64,000 nt of DNA from Antarctobacter aquimaris (GTDB lineage: Bacteria > Pseudomonadota > Alphaproteobacteria > Rhodobacterales > Rhodobacteraceae): NCBI RefSeq assembly GCF_900184945.1, contig NZ_FXYF01000014.1:62001-126000 (forward strand), given 5' to 3'. A program made the translations under genes and the position numbers. Below, one piece after another: positions 56,752 through 63,566 of the stretch. The first letter of the stretch is position 1. Each line of letters begins with the position of its first letter. A model generated the notes under the pieces. That model did not search any database and had not been told where the DNA came from. It worked only from the letters and a program-made list of their open reading frames with translations.

Positions 56752-57501
56752 TCAGACCACCAGGCGCCAGAGAAACACCGCACCCGTCCCGAAGCCGGCG
56801 ACGGCGATGGCGCCGCGCACGGCGGTCCGGGGCAGTATTCTGGACAACGGCGCGCCGGCATAGCCGCCGACCGTCGCGGCGACCATCATCGCCACCGCCT
56901 GCGGCCAGGCCACCAGGCCCGCGACGGCAAAGACGGTGACCGAGATCGCCGAGACGGCAAAGGACAGGGCGTTCTTCAGGCCGTTCATCTGGTGGATGTC
57001 GGCCATCCCCCAGAGGGTGAAGAGCGCCAGCAGAACGATGCCCAAGCCGCCGTTGAAATAGCCGCCGTAGAGGGCGACGAGAAACAGCCCCGGTGCGCCA
57101 TAGGCAGCGATCCCGCGTGACGAACGGGCCAGCCACGCCCGCAGGCGATCGCCCCAGACGAACACCGCCGTGGCCCCGATCAGCAGGAAGGGAACGACAG
57201 CGGCAAAGGCTGCGTCGGACGACACCAGCAACAGCCCCGCTCCGGCCAGACCGCCCGACAGCGCAGTGACCGTCATCCGGATCAGGGCACGGCGGTCGAG
57301 GCGCGCGATCTCGTCGCGAAACCCAAGCGCCCCGCCCAGGTAGCCGGGAAACACCGCAACGGCGCTGGTGGCGTTGGCCAGGACCGGGGGCATTCCGGTA
57401 AAGACAAGCGCGGGAAAGGTCAGAAACGTGCCACCCCCGGCGATGGTGTTCACCACACCGGCCGCAAAGGCCGCAAGAAGCAGGAGAAGAATGTCGAGCA
57501 T
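56752..57501 (-). CDS. TauE/SafE-family sulfite/organosulfonate exporter
   Basis: The 249-residue membrane protein has about eight helices and the family pattern AAGVVNTIAGGGTFLTFPALVFTGMPPVLANATSAVAVFPGYLGGALGF, repeated as FNGGLGIVLLALFTLWG in the second half. TauE/SafE proteins export sulfur oxyanions or other anions. It is convergent with nagA, 35 nt apart, and is not clearly part of the sialate pathway. Confidence 0.9.
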   Translation of the reverse strand: MLDILLLLLAAFAAGVVNTIAGGGTFLTFPALVFTGMPPVLANATSAVAVFPGYLGGALGFRDEIARLDRRALIRMTVTALSGGLAGAGLLLVSSDAAFAAVVPFLLIGATAVFVWGDRLRAWLARSSRGIAAYGAPGLFLVALYGGYFNGGLGIVLLALFTLWGMADIHQMNGLKNALSFAVSAISVTVFAVAGLVAWPQAVAMMVAATVGGYAGAPLSRILPRTAVRGAIAVAGFGTGAVFLWRLVV

Positions 57502-57657
57502 TGTAGTCCACCGAACCAGGGCAGTTCAGGCCACGACTGCCAGAGCGCGTTACCTTTGGCCAGCCCCATCCACCCCGGCGTCTGGACACACCTGCGCAAT
57601 CGGCGAGCCTGCCGTTCCGCAGGGTCTGCGGCGCTTCGGCCAGGCGGAGTGCCCGCA

Positions 57658-58098
57658 CTAGCGGTTGGATCCCCCCGCCAGGGTCTTCCCGGTCCGGATC
57701 GACTCAAGGTGGGGCACGTCGCTCCCCTGTTCCGGAGGCAACCCATAGCTCAGGCCCCGTCCGATCCGGTGCGCAAGCGCGGACCATGCCTGCGCCAGGG
57801 GCTCTGGCAACTCGCGCTCGAGCACCGCATCGAACAGCGAAAGCCAGACCGGAAAATGCGCGGCCCCGATGTTGCCTGCCGCCAAGTGGACCTGCATCGG
57901 ATTGCCGTCATAGCAGCGCTGCAACAAGAGCGCGTTGCGCCAGAACCTGCCGATCTTTTCCTCGTGCGTCGGCCAGTCGGACACATGCGCCGCAAAGATC
58001 GGCCCAAGAGCGGGGTGCGCACGGGCGCGGGTGTAGAACTGCGAAACGACCCGGTCGATCTGCGCCTCGGTGACGGCGATGCGCGGCGGCATCGTCAT
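57658..58098 (-). CDS. Group III truncated hemoglobin (copy 3)
   Basis: The 146-residue globin has QFYTRARAHPALGPIFAAHV (B10 Tyr and CD1 Phe), HEEKIGRFWRNALLLQRCYDGNPMQVH, and the proximal His in AAHFPVWLSLF. I chose the ATG at 58098, overlapping the small protein stop (ATGA), over the longer frame. It is in a pair with a small membrane protein and diverges from nsrR, so NO handling is likely. Confidence 0.88.
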   Translation of the reverse strand: MTMPPRIAVTEAQIDRVVSQFYTRARAHPALGPIFAAHVSDWPTHEEKIGRFWRNALLLQRCYDGNPMQVHLAAGNIGAAHFPVWLSLFDAVLERELPEPLAQAWSALAHRIGRGLSYGLPPEQGSDVPHLESIRTGKTLAGGSNR

Positions 58099-58250
58099 GC
58101 CACGATGATCCAGACGACAACGATTCCGACCACGGTATAGATGATCGTGTTGAACATCCAGCGGATCAGACCTGCATCCGACTCGGGGTTCACACCCAGT
58201 CGTTCGCAGCACTTGGTGCCCGGATAGAGAAACACTTCCGACAGTTTCAC
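58095..58250 (-). CDS. Small single-TM protein before globin 3
   Basis: A 51-residue protein begins at a GTG (58250) with GGAGAG upstream. The N-terminal part VKLSEVFLYPGTKCCERLGVNPES holds a Cys-Cys pair and is followed by one C-terminal helix (IRWMFNTIIYTVVGIVVVWIIVA). The stop overlaps the globin ATG. I do not recognise a named family. Translational coupling to a globin and divergence from nsrR suggest a membrane partner in NO or heme chemistry. Confidence 0.7.
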   Translation of the reverse strand: MKLSEVFLYPGTKCCERLGVNPESDAGLIRWMFNTIIYTVVGIVVVWIIVA

Positions 58251-58263
58251 CTGGACTCTCCTT

Positions 58264-58318
58264 AATAGGCATTTTCCATGCGCATTATCTATCGCTTTTA
58301 ATTGCGCATTGCAAATGC
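58264..58318. promoter_or_regulatory. Candidate NsrR operators (nsrR / globin 3)
   Basis: Two inverted repeats lie in the 80-nt divergent gap: AATAGGCAT-TTTCC-ATGCGCATT near 58264-58286 (7 of 9 arm matches) and GCATT-GCA-AATGC at 58306-58318 (perfect 5-bp arms). Both have the ATGC-like half site of NsrR boxes. One faces the small protein/globin unit, the other the nsrR start. Confidence 0.55.
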
Positions 58319-58330
58319 TAAATATTACCG

Positions 58331-58759
58331 ATGCAACTGGACAAGTTCACAGACTACGCCCTGCGCACTCTCATGACACTGGCGGTGCGCGCGCCCGAAC
58401 GGGTGTCGACCTCACAGATCGCGGCAACCTTCGGGGTGTCGGAAAACCACCTTTCGAAAGTCGCGACCCAGCTTGCCCGCGAGGGGTTTGTCATCTCGGA
58501 AAGGGGCCGCAACGGCGGTCTCACGCTTGCGCGGCCAGCAGACCAGATCCGCGTCGGCGACGTTGTCCGGGCGATGAAGCGCAACGACCCGGTGGCGGAA
58601 TGCTTTGGCACGGACAAATCCTGCCTGATCCTGCCCGCCTGCGGGTTGCGCGAGCCTCTGGCGCAGGCGCAGGACGCATTCTTCGCGACTCTGGATCGTT
58701 ATACGCTGGCTGACGTCACCCGCTCCCGACGCGCGCTTGCCTCCCTGTTGGGCGCGTGA
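58331..58759 (+). CDS. nsrR: NO-sensing Rrf2 regulator NsrR
   Basis: The 142-residue protein has MQLDKFTDYALRTLMTLA with Asp8, HLSKVATQLAREGFV (HTH), GRNGGLTLARP (wing), and Cys91, Cys98 and Cys104 in ECFGTDKSC and LPACGL, the NsrR [4Fe-4S] ligand pattern, followed by LDRYTLADV. It represses NO-stress genes until NO destroys the cluster. It is the only complete NsrR in this half; copy 1 at 5075 is a close relative. Confidence 0.9.
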   Translation: MQLDKFTDYALRTLMTLAVRAPERVSTSQIAATFGVSENHLSKVATQLAREGFVISERGRNGGLTLARPADQIRVGDVVRAMKRNDPVAECFGTDKSCLILPACGLREPLAQAQDAFFATLDRYTLADVTRSRRALASLLGA

Positions 58760-59105
58760 TCGACAGAGCCCGGGACTGCCTGCGACCTGCGGTCAGATCC
58801 TCGCCACCCCGAATTCCGCGGAGCCAACAAGGTGCAAGGGCCGCGGCAAGATCAACAGGCAAGCTTGGCAACGCCGCCAACCTGTCCGGGAAACGGGGAC
58901 CACCTCAGCGCGGACTGGAAGGATTTCCCGCTCACAGAACGCCCATTCCTCGTCCATCATCAGATCTCGTGCCAAGCTGGTCTCCATCGCAGTTGCCAGC
59001 TTGAACCACGCTTGCCGCGCGGTTCGAATCCCTATTGCCGACACGACCTGGCCGATCAGTTTGGCGACAAACAGAAAGGGCCGCAACATTCCACGGCCTT
59101 GCCCC
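58760..59105. other. No intact gene; possible IS5 transposase fragment
   Basis: On the minus strand at about 58880-58966, DLMMDEEWAFCEREILPVRAE resembles the start of IS5-family transposases (MTDEEWAFFE..I.AVR). It is about 29 codons and continues into unrelated sequence. The rest of the 346-nt gap between nsrR and the sigma factor gene is empty. Confidence 0.3.
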
Positions 59106-59810
59106 CTACAGGAACCCGTCCTCGTCCAGCCCCCGCACCACGCGATCCGCCATGTTGGCGCAGCGCATCCCGTCGAAGGGAAAGATCGCGTCGAACCCGC
59201 CCTTCACACGCCGCTCCAGATCGGCCCGCAGCCACCGTCGCGCGCGAAACAGGCGTGTCTTGACGGTGATCGGGTTGAGGTCGAGGTCGCGTGCGATCTC
59301 CTTGCCCTTCATGCCTTCGGCCTCGCTCATGACGAAGACCAGCCGCAACTCCGGCGGCAACCCGGCGACCGCCTGCTCCAGAAGATCCCGCAACTGGTGC
59401 CGCCCCAGCCGCGCCTCGGCAGTCTCGGATGCCTGCCCCGGGAAGGGCAGGACGGACATGGCTTCGCTTTCGGTCACAGTATCGTACTCTTCTTCGGGGC
59501 GTTGCCGACGCTGGTGCATCAGCGCGGTGTTGATCGCGATGCGGGTAATCCAGGTGGAAAACGCGGACTGGCCCCGGAACTTGTCCAGCGTCTTGAACGC
59601 TGCCATGTAGGTGTCCTGCACCACATCCTCGGCCTCGGCGTCGCTGGAGACGATGCCGCGGGCCACCCGGAAGAGGCGCGGGTTGTTGCGGCGGATCAGC
59701 TCGCGCACCGAATCCTCGGACCGCGCCAGCGCCGCAGCGATCAGGTCGGCCTCGCGCGCCTTGCGGATCGGGGCCGGGTCATGAGGTCTGACTTTGGAGG
59801 CCGCGGTCAT
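59106..59810 (-). CDS. ECF-type RNA polymerase sigma factor
   Basis: The 234-residue protein has sigma region 2 (RLFRVARGIVSSDAEAEDVVQDTYMAAFKTLDKFRGQSAFSTWITRIAINTALMHQRR) and region 4 (LEQAVAGLPPELRLVFVMSEAEGMKGKEIARDLDLNPITVKTRLFRARRWLR). The C-terminal tail holds a single Cys (FDGMRCANMADRVV). The start overlaps the cupredoxin stop (ATGA). No anti-sigma factor gene is adjacent, unless the upstream exported proteins serve as signal. Confidence 0.88.
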   Translation of the reverse strand: MTAASKVRPHDPAPIRKAREADLIAAALARSEDSVRELIRRNNPRLFRVARGIVSSDAEAEDVVQDTYMAAFKTLDKFRGQSAFSTWITRIAINTALMHQRRQRPEEEYDTVTESEAMSVLPFPGQASETAEARLGRHQLRDLLEQAVAGLPPELRLVFVMSEAEGMKGKEIARDLDLNPITVKTRLFRARRWLRADLERRVKGGFDAIFPFDGMRCANMADRVVRGLDEDGFL

Positions 59811-60334
59811 GGCGCTTCCCCTTTCACGATCCAGCCCTTGGCGAGGATCTCCTCCATCGACGGAAAGGCGGCAAGGATTTCCGGGTCGAGGTCGTCGCTT
59901 TCCTGCGCCGGGCCTTGCCAGCCGGGATCGCCGGGCCGTCCCACAACGATCCGCCCGACCATGCCGGCCATCTCGTGCGGGATGCAGTAGTAGTCATAGA
60001 CGCCGGGCACGGTCAGCGTGACCTCAAAGCTGTCGTCGGGCAGCAGGAAGTCGCTGTCCCAGGGCGTTGCCTTTGCAGGGATGCGCGACAGGCGGTCGAA
60101 AACCTCGGGGTGGTAGGCGGTGGAGGTATGGCTGTTGCCGGGGTCGCGATTGATGAACCGCAGGGTTGTGCCCACGGCAACGGCAAGCCCCATCGGCGCG
60201 AACCAGACCCGTTCGCCGCGCGCGGTGCCCTTCATCTCGACGGTCTCGACCGGGGCGGCGGGCAGCAGGCGCGGGAACCCGAGGGCGGCAAGCACGCCAC
60301 CCCCGAGCATCAGGACTTGTCTGCGCCGGGCCAT
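59807..60334 (-). CDS. Exported plastocyanin/azurin-type cupredoxin
   Basis: The 175-residue protein has a twin-arginine-like signal (MARRRQVLMLGGGVLAALGFPRLLPAAP). Copper ligands: His in GNSHTST, and Cys, His, Met in YYCIPHEMAGMVGRI, a type 1 site. It is probably a periplasmic electron carrier. It starts at the ATG inside the upstream stop (TGATG) and overlaps the ECF gene. Confidence 0.88.
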   Translation of the reverse strand: MARRRQVLMLGGGVLAALGFPRLLPAAPVETVEMKGTARGERVWFAPMGLAVAVGTTLRFINRDPGNSHTSTAYHPEVFDRLSRIPAKATPWDSDFLLPDDSFEVTLTVPGVYDYYCIPHEMAGMVGRIVVGRPGDPGWQGPAQESDDLDPEILAAFPSMEEILAKGWIVKGEAP

Positions 60335-60753
60335 CACTCGGCGAGCCTCGATTTGGCCTCACCGTCATGGAACAGCACAACGTGGGCATGCGGCTTTTCC
60401 ACGCCGGGGTGGCCGGCATTGTAGTAGATGTCGACCGAGGTCACCGTGGAATTGCCCAGGCCCAGCCCGTCATAGGCGGTGCCGTTTTGCAGCTCTTCCA
60501 GCGGCGTCATGTAGATCGTGGCCGAAAGCTTGCCGTCGCGGTCATAAGCCAGGAATGGCCCCGCGGGCAGCGCCTCGGGATTGACGAAGAGCGTGCCGAG
60601 ACCGGGAATGAATTCCGGCAGGGGCAGCGCATCGCTGACCTGGATGTAGGGTTCGCCCGGAGGTGCCATTTGCAGGGCCTCGTCATCCTGCGCCAGGGCG
60701 CTGCTGGCGGAAAAGGCGAGGACGGTCGCGGCGATCAGGGATAAAGATTTCAT
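60334..60753 (-). CDS. Exported protein of unknown function
   Basis: The 139-residue precursor has a signal peptide (MKSLSLIAATVLAFSASSALA, then QDDEALQMAPPG). The mature part shows FLAYDRDGKLSATIYMTPLEELQNG and ends HPGVEKPHAHVVLFHDGEAKSRL; the His cluster may bind metal. I do not recognise a characterised family. It is encoded directly before the cupredoxin gene and overlaps it. Confidence 0.75.
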   Translation of the reverse strand: MKSLSLIAATVLAFSASSALAQDDEALQMAPPGEPYIQVSDALPLPEFIPGLGTLFVNPEALPAGPFLAYDRDGKLSATIYMTPLEELQNGTAYDGLGLGNSTVTSVDIYYNAGHPGVEKPHAHVVLFHDGEAKSRLAE

Positions 60754-60845
60754 GTCGGGTCCTTTCGAATTCCGGCGCCACCGCAAACGCGGGCACCTGT
60801 CTCTTGGATGCACCCGGGCCGGAAAGGTTCGCAGAAATCTTCGGA

Positions 60846-61163
60846 TCAGCCTTTCCCTGGTGTCGTCGGGCCGTTTGCAGGGTCGGAGCCCGCCCGTCCC
60901 TCGGCCGGTGGTTGGCTTACCGGAAAGGTCGCGCGGCTCAGGATCTGGGCATTGGCGTCCACGATCAGCCGCAGGGCCCGGCCCTGGTGCCGGAAGGTCA
61001 GCCGCCAGCGGCCCGCATCCTCGCCCTCGCCCGTTTCGCAGACAGAGGTGATCTGACCGGCCTGCATGCGGGCGCGGATGTCCTCGGGCGGCAGGTTGAA
61101 GGCACGGGACAGCACCTGCGCGTCCACGATGAACTGTTCCCCGTCGTGCTCGACCTCGCTCAT
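60846..61163 (-). CDS. DUF6522 protein (intact copy 2)
   Basis: The 105-residue cytosolic protein has VEHDGEQFIVDAQVLSRAFNLPPEDIRARMQAGQITSVCETGEGEDAGRWRLTFRHQGRALRLIVDANAQIL. Its ATG at 61163 overlaps the HTHP stop (ATGA), the same arrangement as at 297-300. Function unknown; the consistent linkage suggests partnership with HTHP. The last ~25 residues are a Pro/Gly-rich tail. Confidence 0.85.
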   Translation of the reverse strand: MSEVEHDGEQFIVDAQVLSRAFNLPPEDIRARMQAGQITSVCETGEGEDAGRWRLTFRHQGRALRLIVDANAQILSRATFPVSQPPAEGRAGSDPANGPTTPGKG

Positions 61164-61393
61164 GACTTGTCGCGCCAATATCCGTTCGCCGCGGCGACCG
61201 TGGCGAAATGGGTGGCAACGATCTGGCTGATGGCGATCAGGGCGTCGGAATCCTCGGCATACTCGGGGCGCAGCCGGTCGCGCACCTCGGCATCCGGTTG
61301 CGTCAGCTTCACCGCCACGCGCGCGAGTTTGACGGCAAGCTCATAGCCCTCTTGGGGCGTTGCGGTGGTGAGGGTGGGCAGCCATGCTGTCAT
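61160..61393 (-). CDS. Hexameric tyrosine-coordinated heme protein (HTHP), copy 2
   Basis: The 77-residue protein (MTAWLPTLTTATPQEGYELA...) keeps Tyr45, the heme ligand position, and Arg25. About two thirds of positions match copy 1. AAAGGA precedes the ATG at 61393. It heads a leftward chain HTHP-DUF6522-exported protein-cupredoxin-ECF sigma and lies behind an rrf2 remnant. Confidence 0.9.
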   Translation of the reverse strand: MTAWLPTLTTATPQEGYELAVKLARVAVKLTQPDAEVRDRLRPEYAEDSDALIAISQIVATHFATVAAANGYWRDKS

Positions 61394-61431
61394 CTTGAGG
61401 TCCTTTCGTCGTTTGTGGCTGTCTTGCCGGG

Positions 61432-61612
61432 TCAGGCCGCCGCCACGCCCGGAAGCGCGGTATCGGCAAGGGTCGGTCTTTTCTCGTCCGGAGTGAATCG
61501 GATCTCGGCCTGCCGCCGCCGGGGTCAGGTTGACGACAAAGGCCCGGTCCGGCGCGCTGGCCACGCGCATCGGCATCCGCAGACCGCAATCGGCAAAATT
61601 GGTGGGATCCAT
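61432..61612 (-). pseudogene. Rrf2 regulator remnant with internal deletion
   Basis: The start MDPTNFADCGLRMPMRVASAPDRAF matches the N-terminus of the intact Rrf2 at 5075-5497 (MRLTSFTDFGLRALMRLASA..). The end, in another frame, is TLADTALPGVAAA then TGA at 61434-61432, matching that protein's C-terminus (STLADVALRGDGAVAA). About 95 codons in between, including the cysteines, are missing. It sits in the same relation to globin and HTHP as copy 1 does to globin and the cco operon. Confidence 0.75.
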
Positions 61613-61632
61613 CGCGTCTTCGCCGTCATGAA

Positions 61633-61651
61633 TTGGTATTTGAAATGCCAA
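61633..61651. promoter_or_regulatory. Palindromic NsrR-type operator before globin 2
   Basis: TTGGTATTT-G-AAATGCCAA has 9-nt arms with 8 matches. It is in the 86-nt gap between the rrf2 remnant and the globin. It matches the imperfect copy at 5547-5565. With the local rrf2 deleted, control would have to come from NsrR at 58331 or Rrf2 at 5075. Confidence 0.65.
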
Positions 61652-61698
61652 ATTACCAGATGTATCATTGGATGCAAGTTCAGATCCAGGAGGAGTCC

Positions 61699-62142
61699 AT
61701 GTCATCCGCCGGCCCCGAAATCCCCTCCGCGCGTCCGGATCTGACCGCCGAAATCATGGCGCAGACGGGATTGAACGGGGCCAAGCTCATCGAACTGGTG
61801 AATGGGGTCTACGACCATATGCGCGCCGATCCGAAGCTTGGCCCGAACTTCGACGCCCGCATTTCGGATCGGGGCCCGCACCAGCAGCGGATGGTGGCCT
61901 TCTGGTCGTCGGTCGCGCTGATGACCGGCCGAGACCACGGGTCGCCCATCCCGGCGCATACCGTCCTGCCCGTGACCCGGGATCTTTTCGGCCGCTGGCT
62001 GGCGCCGTTTCGCAAGACCGCCCATGACGTCTGTGCGCCCGAGGGTGCCGCGCATGTCATCGTGCGGGCCGAACGGATCGCGCGGTCCCTGCATATGGCG
62101 GTCGCGAATGCAAAGCCCGGAAACGCGCCGTCGCTGTCGTGA
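61699..62142 (+). CDS. Truncated globin copy 2, lacking the proximal His
   Basis: The 147 residues equal copy 1 in length and align throughout: MAQTGLNGAKLIELVNGVYDHMRADPKLGPNF, FWSSVALMTGRDHGSPIPAH. At the proximal position copy 1 has AHFDRWL but this copy has DLFGRWL, so the heme-binding His is Leu. A conserved Phe is Val and a Trp is Arg (SDRGPH). Heme binding is doubtful. GGAGG precedes the ATG at 61699. Confidence 0.88.
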   Translation: MSSAGPEIPSARPDLTAEIMAQTGLNGAKLIELVNGVYDHMRADPKLGPNFDARISDRGPHQQRMVAFWSSVALMTGRDHGSPIPAHTVLPVTRDLFGRWLAPFRKTAHDVCAPEGAAHVIVRAERIARSLHMAVANAKPGNAPSLS

Positions 62143-62155
62143 TCAGAGGCCCCTG

Positions 62156-62554
62156 ATGCCAGAAAGACCCCCCATCCCAGAAACCCCTGCCGAACGCATC
62201 CGCATCAAGCGCATCTACCGCGCCGTGCGTGTGTCGGATGGCAAGCGCATCCTGGTCGACAGGCTCTGGCCCCGCGGCGTGGCGAAAGACCGGGCGCGGC
62301 TGGCCGAGTGGATCAAGGAGATCGCGCCAAGCGACGACTTGCGGCACTGGTTTCACGACAATCCCGACCAATGGGACGACTTTCGCACCCGGTACGAGGC
62401 GGAACTGGACGGTCATGACGATTTGGTGCGTGACCTTGCCGGATATGCGCAGGACGGTGTGGTCACACTGCTCTATGCCTCCAAGGACGAGGATCACAAC
62501 AATGCCGTCGTGCTGCGCGACTACCTGCGCCGATGGCTGGAACAGGAGGCGTGA
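62156..62554 (+). CDS. DUF488 family protein
   Basis: The 132-residue protein has IKRIYRAVRVSDGKRILVDRLWPRGVAKDRARLAEWIKEIAPSDDLRHWFHDNPDQWDDFRTRYEAEL and TLLYASKDEDHNNAVVLRDYL, the DUF488 pattern. Function unknown, although members are small cytosolic proteins sometimes linked to nucleic-acid or stress metabolism. It is 13 nt after the globin and 1 nt before the next gene. Confidence 0.88.
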   Translation: MPERPPIPETPAERIRIKRIYRAVRVSDGKRILVDRLWPRGVAKDRARLAEWIKEIAPSDDLRHWFHDNPDQWDDFRTRYEAELDGHDDLVRDLAGYAQDGVVTLLYASKDEDHNNAVVLRDYLRRWLEQEA

Positions 62555-62555
62555 C

Positions 62556-63566
62556 ATGACGGGCCGATCGCTGCGAACACCGCTTTGCGATCTTCTGGGA
62601 TGCGAGGTGCCCGTTCTGCTGGCCGGAATGGGTGGCGTGTCGCGATGGGAGTTGGCGGCGGCGGTGTCCACCGCGGGCGGCTACGGGATGCTGGGCATGG
62701 TGCGCGAAGCGCCGAGTCTGATCGCCGAAGAGATCACCGCCTTGCGCGCCGCGACCGACCGTCCGTTTGCCGTCAACCTGATCCCGGCGGCGACAGAGCC
62801 GGGGTTGCTCGACGCGCAGATCGCCTGCTGTCTCGATCTCGGGGTGACCGCCTTCACCTTCTTCTGGGACGTGATGCCCGAGGTGGTGGCGCGGGTGAAA
62901 CAGGCCGGTTGCCTCGTGCTGCACCAGGTCGGCACGCTGGAGGCGGCAACGATGGCCGAAGACGCCGGGGCGGACGTGATCATCGCCCAGGGCATCGAGT
63001 CAGGCGGGCACGTCCACGGGCGCCGCCCTGCCTTTGCGCTTGCCAAGGATATCCTGGCCCGCACGCGCCTGCCGGTTGTCGTCTCCGGCGGGATCGCGAC
63101 GGGCGAGGATCTGGCCGAGGCGCTGGCCATGGGCGCCAGTGGCGTGCAATGCGGAACGGCGTTCCTGGCCACCGAGGAATCCTTTGCCCACCCCTATCAC
63201 AAGGCGCGCGTGGTCGAGGCGACCGGCGAGGACACGGTCCTGACCGACATTTTCGTGTTGAACTGGCCCAAGGGCGCGGCGGTCCGGGTCATCGGCAACA
63301 GCGTCACGCAGGGGCTGGCGGGCAATTACATGGGCCATGATCCCGGCGCCCTGCCGCGCGAGACCATTGCCTGGGACGCGGACCAGCCGCGCCTGCGCTT
63401 CAGCACGGATTCGCCGCTGCGGACAACGACAGGCGACCTCGAGGCAATGGCGCTATATGCCGGCCAAAGCGCGTCGAGCATCCACGATATTCCGCCCGCG
63501 GGCAAGCGTCTGGCCGACATGGTCGCCCGGGCGCAGAACATTCAGAAGACCGGGGCCCTGACATGA
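62556..63566 (+). CDS. Nitronate monooxygenase (NPD family)
   Basis: The 336-residue FMN TIM barrel has VPVLLAGMGGVSRWELAAAVSTAGGYGMLG, AVNLIPAA, DVIIAQGIESGGHVHG, and PVVVSGGIATGEDLAEALAMGASGVQCGTAFLATEES, all typical. It oxidises toxic nitronates with O2. It is in a rightward string with DUF488 and the cyclo-ligase gene; the stop overlaps the next start (ATGA). Confidence 0.9.
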   Translation: MTGRSLRTPLCDLLGCEVPVLLAGMGGVSRWELAAAVSTAGGYGMLGMVREAPSLIAEEITALRAATDRPFAVNLIPAATEPGLLDAQIACCLDLGVTAFTFFWDVMPEVVARVKQAGCLVLHQVGTLEAATMAEDAGADVIIAQGIESGGHVHGRRPAFALAKDILARTRLPVVVSGGIATGEDLAEALAMGASGVQCGTAFLATEESFAHPYHKARVVEATGEDTVLTDIFVLNWPKGAAVRVIGNSVTQGLAGNYMGHDPGALPRETIAWDADQPRLRFSTDSPLRTTTGDLEAMALYAGQSASSIHDIPPAGKRLADMVARAQNIQKTGALT

